DNA of 27,500 nt from Nymphaea colorata (taxonomy: Eukaryota > Streptophyta > Magnoliopsida > Nymphaeales > Nymphaeaceae): the NCBI RefSeq assembly GCF_008831285.2, contig NW_022204856.1:1-27500 (forward strand). The letters run 5' to 3'. Shown here one piece after another: positions 21,537 through 27,500 of the stretch. Every line of letters begins with the position of its first letter. The stretch's first letter is position 1. The translations under genes were made by a program, and so were the position numbers. The notes under the pieces were generated by a model. The model searched no databases and was not told the origin of the DNA. It saw nothing but the letters and a program-made list of their open reading frames with translations.

Positions 21537-24500
21537 ATGAAACGGCATCAATTCAAATCCTGTATTTTGGAATTGAGAGAGATATTGAGAGAGATCAAGA
21601 ATTCTCGCTATTTCTTAGATTCATGGACCAAATTCGATTCAGTGGTGTCTTTCACTCACATTTTTTTCCACCAAGAACGTTTTGTGAAACTCCTTGGCCC
21701 CCAAACTTGGAGTGTCCTGCTTTCACGTGATTCACAGGGTTCAACAAGCAATCGATATTTCACTTTCACGATCAAAGGTGTAGTACTGCTTGTAGTAGCG
21801 GTCCTTATATATCGTATTAACAATCGAAATATGGTCGAAAGAAAAAATCTCTATTTGATGGGGCTTCTTCCTATACCTATGAATTCCATTGGACCCAGAA
21901 ATGATACATTGGAAGAATCTTTTTGGTCTCCCAATATCAATAGGTTGATTGTTTCGCTCCTGTATCTTCCAAAAGGGAAAAAGATCTCTGAGAGTTGTTT
22001 CATGGATCCGAAAGAGAGTACTTGGGTCCTCCCAATAACTAAAAAGTGTATCATGCCTGAATCTAACTGGGGTTCGCGGTGGTGGAGGAACTGGATCGGA
22101 AAAAGAGGGATTCTAGTTGTAAGATATCTAATGAAACAGTAGCTGGAATTGAGATCTCATTCAAAGAGAAAGATATCAAATATCTGGAGTTTCTTTTTGT
22201 ATCCTATATGGATGATCCGATCCGCAAGGACCATGGTTGGGAATTGTTTGATCGTGTTTCTCCGAGGAAGAAGCGAAACATAATCAATTTGAATTCGGGA
22301 CAGCTATTCGAAATCTTAGCGAAACACTTGATTTGTTATCTCATGTCTGCTTTTCGTGAAAAAAGACCAATTGAAGTGGAGGGTTTCCTCAAACAACAAG
22401 GAGCTGAGGCAACTATTCCATCAAATGATATTGAGCATGTTTCCCATCTCTTCTCGAGAAACAAGTGGGATATTTCTTTGCAAAATTGTGCTCAATTTCA
22501 TATGTGGCAATTCCACCAAGATCTCTTCGTTAGTTGGGGGAAGAATCAGCACGAATCGGATTTTTTGAGGAACGTATCGAGAGAGAATTTGATTTGGTTA
22601 GACAATATGTGGTTGGTAAACAAGGATCGGTTTTTTAGCAAGGTACGGAATGTATCGTCAAATATTCAATATGATTCCACAAGATCTATTTTCGTTCAAG
22701 TAACGGATTCTAGCCAATTGAAAGGATCTTCTGATCAATCCAGAGATCATTTCGATTCCATTAGGAATGAGGATTCGGAATATCACACATTGATCAATCA
22801 AACAGAGATTCAGCAACTAAAAGAAAGATTGATTCTTTGGGATCCTTCCTCTCTTCAAACGGAACGAACAGAGATAGAATCAGATCGATTCCCGAAATAC
22901 CCTTCTGGATATTCCTCAATGTCCCGGCTATTCACGGAACGTGAAAAGCAGATGAATAATCATCTGTTTCCGGAAAAAATCGAAGAATTTCTTGGGAATC
23001 CTACAAGATCAATTCGTTCTTTTTTCTCCGACAGATGGTCAGAACTTCATCTGGTTTCGAATGCTACTGAGAGGTTCACTAGAGATCAGAAATTGTTGAA
23101 GAAACAACAAGATGTTTTTTCTTTTGTCCCTTCCAGGCGATCGGAAAAGAAAGAAATGGTTGATATATTCAAGATAATTACGTATTTACAAAATACCGTC
23201 TCAATTCATCCTATTTCATCAGATCGGGGATGTGATATGGTTCCGAAGGATGAACCGGATATGGACAGTTCTAATAAGATCTCATTCTTGAACAAAAACC
23301 CATTTTGTGATTTATTCCATCTATTCCATGACCGGAACAAAGGGAGATACACGTTGCACCACGATTTTGAATCAGAAGAGAGATTTCAAGAAATGGCAGA
23401 TCTATTCACTCTATCAATAACCGAGCCTGATCCGGTGTATCATAAGGGATTTGCCTTTTCTATTGATTCCTACGGGTTGGATCAAAAAAAATTCTTGAAT
23501 GAGGTATTCAACTCCAGGGATGAATCGAAAAAGAACTCTTTATTGGTTCTACCTCATATTTTTGATGAAGAGAATGAATCTTTTTATCGAAGGATCAGAA
23601 AAAAATGGGTCCGGATCTCCTGCAGGAATGGTTTGGAAGATCCAAAACCCAAAATAGTGGTATTTGCTAGCAACAACATAATGGAGGCAGTCAATCAATA
23701 TAGATTGATCCGAAATCTGATTCAAATCCAATATAGCACCTATGGGTACATAAGAAATCTATCGAATAGATTCTTTTTAATGAATAGATCCGATCGCAAC
23801 TTCGAATATGGAATTCAAAGGGATCAAATAGGAAATGATACTCTGAATCATATAACTATAATGAAATATATGATCAACCAACATTTATCGAATGTGAAAA
23901 AGAGTCAGAAGAAATGGTTCGATCCTCTTATTTCTCGAACCGAGAGATCCATGAATCGGGATCCTAATGCATATAGATACAAATGGTCCAATGGGAGCAA
24001 GAATTTCCAGGAGCATTTGGAGCATTTCGTTTCTGAACAGAAGAACCGTTTTCAAGTGGTGTTCGATCGATTACGTATTAATCAACATTCGATTGATTGG
24101 TCCAAGGTTATCGACAAACAAGATTTGTCTAAGTCACTTCATTTCTTTTTGTCCAAGTCACTTCTCTTTTTGTCTAAGTCACTTACTTTTTTCTTTGTGA
24201 GTATCGGGAATATCCCATTCATAGGTCCGAGATCCACATCTATGAATTGAAAGGTCCGAATGATCAACTCTGCAATCAGTTGTTAGAATCAATAGGTGTT
24301 CAAATCGTTCATTTGAATAAATTGAAACCCTTCTTATTGGATGATCATGATACTTCCCAAAGATCGAAATTCTTGATCAATGGGGGAACAATATCAGCAT
24401 TTTTGTTCAATAAGATACCAAAGTGGATGATTGACTCACTCCATACTAGGAATAATCGCAGGAAATTCTTTGATAACACCGATTCCTATTTCTCAATGAT

Positions 24501-27500
24501 ATCCCACGATCGGGACAATTGGCTGAATCCCGTGAAACCATTTCATAGAAGTTCATTGATATCTTCTTTTTATAAAGCAAATCTACTTCGATTCTTGAAT
24601 AATCCACATCACTTCTGCTTCTATTCTAACAAAAGATTCCCTTTTTATGCGGAAAAGACCCGTATCGATAATTATGATCTTACATATGGACAATTCCTCC
24701 ATATCTCGTTCATCCGCAACAAGATATTTTCTTTGTGCGTCGGTAAAAAAAAACATGTTTTTTTGGAGAGAGATACTATTTCACCAATCGAGTCACAGGT
24801 ATCTGACATATTCATACCTAACGATTTTCCACAAAGTGGTGACGAAACGTATAACTTGTACAAATCTCAGCCTCTTTCAACTTATTGTCAGCCTCTTTCA
24901 GATATGAATCTATCTGATTCAGAAGGGAAGAACTTGCATCAGTATCTCAGTTTCAATTCAAACATGGGTTTGATTCACACTCCATGTTCTGAGAAAGATT
25001 TACCATCCGCAAAAAACGGAATCTTTGTCTAAAGAAATGCGTTGAGAAACGGCAGATGTATAGAGCCTTTCAACGAGATAGTGCTTTTTCAAATCTCTCA
25101 AAATGGAATCTGTTCCAAACGTATATGCCATGGTTCCTTACTTCGGCAGGGTGCAAATATATAAATTTCATCCTTTTAGATACTTTTCAGACCCATTGCC
25201 GATACTAAGTAGCAGTCACAAATTTGTATCCTTTTTTTATGATATTATGCATGGATCAGATATATCATGGTCAATTCTTCAGATTCCATTGTGGGCGATT
25301 CTTCCACGATGGAATCTGATAAGTGAGATTTCGAGTAAGTGTTTACAGAATCTTCTTCTGCCCGAAGAAATGATTCATCGAAATAATGAGTCACCCGTTC
25401 CATTGAAGTGGACACATCTGAGATCACCAAATGCTCGGGAGTTCCTCTATTCAATCCTTTTCCTTCTTCTTGTTGCTGGATATCTCGTTCGTACGCATCT
25501 TCTCTTTATTTCCCGAGTCTCTAGTGAGTTACAGACAGAGTTAGAAAAGATCAAATCTTTGATGATTCCATCATACATGATTGAGTTGCGAAAACTTCTG
25601 GATAGGTATCCTCCACCTGAACTGAATTCTTTCTGGTTAAAGAATCTCTTTCTAGTTGCTCTGGAACAATTAGGAGATTCTCTGGAAGAAATACGGAGTT
25701 CTGCTTCTGGTGGCAACATGCTATTGAGTGGTGGTCCCACTTATGGGGTCAAATCAATACGTTCTAAGAAGAAAGATTTGAATATCAATCTCATCGATAT
25801 CATCTATCTCATAAGTATCATACCAAATCCCATCAATTCAATCACTTTTTCGAGAAATACGAGACATCTAAGTCGTACAAGTAAAGAGATCTATTCATTG
25901 ATAAGAAAAAACGTGAACAGTGATTGGATTGATGATCAAATAGAATCCTGGGTCGCGAACAGTGATTGGATTGATGATGCAGAAAGAGAATTCTTAGTTC
26001 AGTTCTCCACCTTAACGACAGAAAAAAGGATTGATCAAATTCTATTGAGTCTGACTCATAGTGATCATTTATCAAAGAATGACTCTGGTTATCAAATGAT
26101 TGAACAACCGGGATCCATTTACTTACGATACTTAGTTGACATTCAAAAAAGGTATCTAATGAATTATGAGTTCAATAGATCCTGTTTAGCAGAAAGACGG
26201 ATATTCCTTGCTCATTATCAGACAATTACTTATTCACAAACCCCGTGTGGGGCTAATAGTTCTCATTTCCCATCTCATGGAAAACCCTTTCGCTCCGCTT
26301 AGCCCTACCCCTTCTAGGGGTATTTTAGTGATAGGTTTTATAGGAACTGGACGATCATATTTTGTCAAATACCGAGTGACAAACTCCTATGTTCCCTTCA
26401 TTACGGTATTTCCGAACAAGTTCCTGGATGACAATCAAGGTTATCTTATTGATGATATCGATATTGAGGATCGTGACGATATCGATATTGATGATCGTGA
26501 CGATGATGACCTTGATACGGAGCTGCTAACTATGCCGAATGTGCTAACTATGTATATGACGCCGAAAATAGACCAATTTGAGATCACCCTTCCATTAGAA
26601 TTAGCAAAAGCAATGTCTCCTTGCATAATATGGATTCCAAACATTCATGATCTTTATGTGAATGAGTCGAATTACTTATCCCTCGGTCTATTAGTGAACC
26701 ATCTCCCCAGGGATTGTGAAAGATGTTCCACTAGAAATATTCTTGTTATTGCTTCGACTCATATTCCCCAAAAAGTGGATCCCGCTCTAATAGCTCCGAA
26801 TAAATCAAATACATGCATTAAGATACGAAGGCTTCTTATTCCACAACAACGAAAGCACTTTTTCATTCTTTCATATACTAGGGGATTCCGCTTGGAAAAG
26901 AAAATGTCCCATACTAATGGATTCGGATCCATAACCATGGGTTCCAATGCACGAGATCTTGTAGCACTTACCAATGAGGTCCTATCAATTAGTATTACAC
27001 AAAAGAAATCAATTATAGACACTAATACAATTAGATCAGCTCTTCATAGACAAACTTGGGATTTGCGATCCCAGGTAAGATCCGTTCAGTATCATGAGAT
27101 CCTTTTCTATCAGATAGGAAGGGCTGTTGCACAAAATGTACTTCTAAGTAATTGCTCCATAGATCCTATATCTATCTATATGAAGAAGAAATCATGTAAG
27201 GAAGGGGATTCTTATTTGTCCAAATGGTACTTCGAACTTGGAACGAGCATGAAGAAATTAACGATACTTCTTTATCTTTTGAGTTGTTCTGCCGGATCGG
27301 TCGCTCAAGATCTTTGGGGACCCGATGAACAAAATTGGATCACTTCTTATGGATTCGTTGAGAATGATTCTGATCTAGTTCATGGCCTATTAGAAAGCGC
27401 TCTGGTGGGATACTCACGGACAGAATGCAGTCAGTTTGATAATGATCGAGTGACATTGCTTCTTCGGTCCGAACCAAGGAATCAGTTAGATATGATGCAA
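21537..27500 (+). CDS. ycf2: Ycf2 (large plastid AAA-type protein), partial, six frameshifts
   Basis: Ycf2 is the largest plastid gene (over 2,000 residues). Its product is an essential FtsH-like ATPase of the inner envelope import-motor complex. The start reads Met-Lys-Arg-His-Gln-Phe-Lys-Ser. Ycf2 sequence continues to the window end, but across frames: breaks lie at short runs at 22100-22104, 24214-24216, 25011-25016, 25184-25187, 26288-26290 and 26308-26311, each fitting one lost base. Segments between are well conserved, up to about 700 codons. A degenerate Walker A (Gly-Thr-Gly-Arg-Ser) is at about codon 1600 (near 26336-26358). A Walker B-like segment ([10 protein letters not shown]) is near 26622-26652. 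The last frame is open from 26309 to 27500. Confidence 0.95.
24125..24192 (+). repeat. Imperfect in-frame repeats in ycf2 (Leu-Ser-Lys-Ser-Leu)
   Basis: Three near-copies of a TTGTC(T/C)AAGTCACTT-containing unit encode repeated Leu-Ser-Lys-Ser-Leu followed by Phe-rich residues. This region is known to vary in copy number in ycf2 of other plants. Confidence 0.85.
25915..25978 (+). repeat. 22-bp direct repeat in ycf2
   Basis: Identical 22-bp copies at 25915-25936 and 25957-25978, offset by 42 bases (14 codons), encode the repeated Asn-Ser-Asp-Trp-Ile-Asp-Asp. The in-frame spacing keeps the reading frame. Confidence 0.9.
26454..26501 (+). repeat. 24-bp tandem repeat in ycf2 (acidic)
   Basis: Two 24-bp units (26454-26477, 26478-26501) with a single mismatch encode Asp-Ile-Asp-Ile-(Glu/Asp)-Asp-Arg-Asp. 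It lies in the acidic stretch between the Walker A-like and Walker B-like segments, a region of length variation in ycf2. Confidence 0.92.

Overview
The window is plastid (chloroplast) DNA from a flowering plant. Gene content and order match the standard angiosperm plastome: the right-hand end of the large single-copy region (petL-petG-trnW-trnP-psaJ-rpl33-rps18-rpl20-5'rps12-clpP-psbB operon-rpoA-ribosomal protein cluster to rps19), then genes that usually lie in the inverted repeat (rpl2-rpl23-trnI-CAU-ycf2). clpP has two introns and infA is retained. No trnH-GUG lies between rps19 and rpl2, which argues against most monocots and fits an early-diverging angiosperm, magnoliid or eudicot layout. 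I cannot name the species.

Layout: 1-1056 is the spacer upstream of petL (psbE should lie just outside). 1057-3498 holds petL, petG, trnW, trnP, psaJ, rpl33 and rps18. 3780-7124 holds rpl20, the first exon of trans-spliced rps12, and clpP, all on the minus strand. 7567-12800 is the psbB operon on the plus strand (psbB, psbT, psbH, petB, petD), with psbN antisense between psbT and psbH. 13214-20901 is the minus-strand rpoA/ribosomal-protein cluster (rpoA, rps11, rpl36, infA, rps8, rpl14, rpl16, rps3, rpl22, rps19, rpl2), followed by rpl23 and trnI-CAU. ycf2 starts at 21537 on the plus strand and runs off the end. Group II introns are visible in clpP (two), petB, petD, rpl16 and rpl2, each with a recognisable domain V, and the 5' half of the trans-spliced rps12 intron follows its exon.

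The genes serve photosynthesis (photosystem II core, cytochrome b6f, photosystem I), protein synthesis (ribosomal proteins, infA, tRNAs), transcription (rpoA) and protein turnover or import (clpP, ycf2).

The most striking feature is a repeated defect. At least 21 single-base losses, nearly all readable as a homopolymer run shortened by one, break petL (3), petG (2), trnP (2), psaJ (2), rps18 (1), psbB (1), rps8 (1), rpl2 exon 1 (3) and ycf2 (6). In the genes of fixed family length (petL, petG, psaJ, rps18, psbB, rps8, rpl2 exon 1), total length equals the expected length minus exactly that number of bases. I saw no case of the opposite kind. The simplest reading is homopolymer under-calling in this sequence rather than real gene loss, so I annotate these as genes with frameshifts in the sequence as given. 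Other items worth checking are a perfect 54-bp palindrome between petD and rpoA, an altered petD C-terminus, and several candidate C-to-U RNA-editing codons. I found no convincing new biological system.
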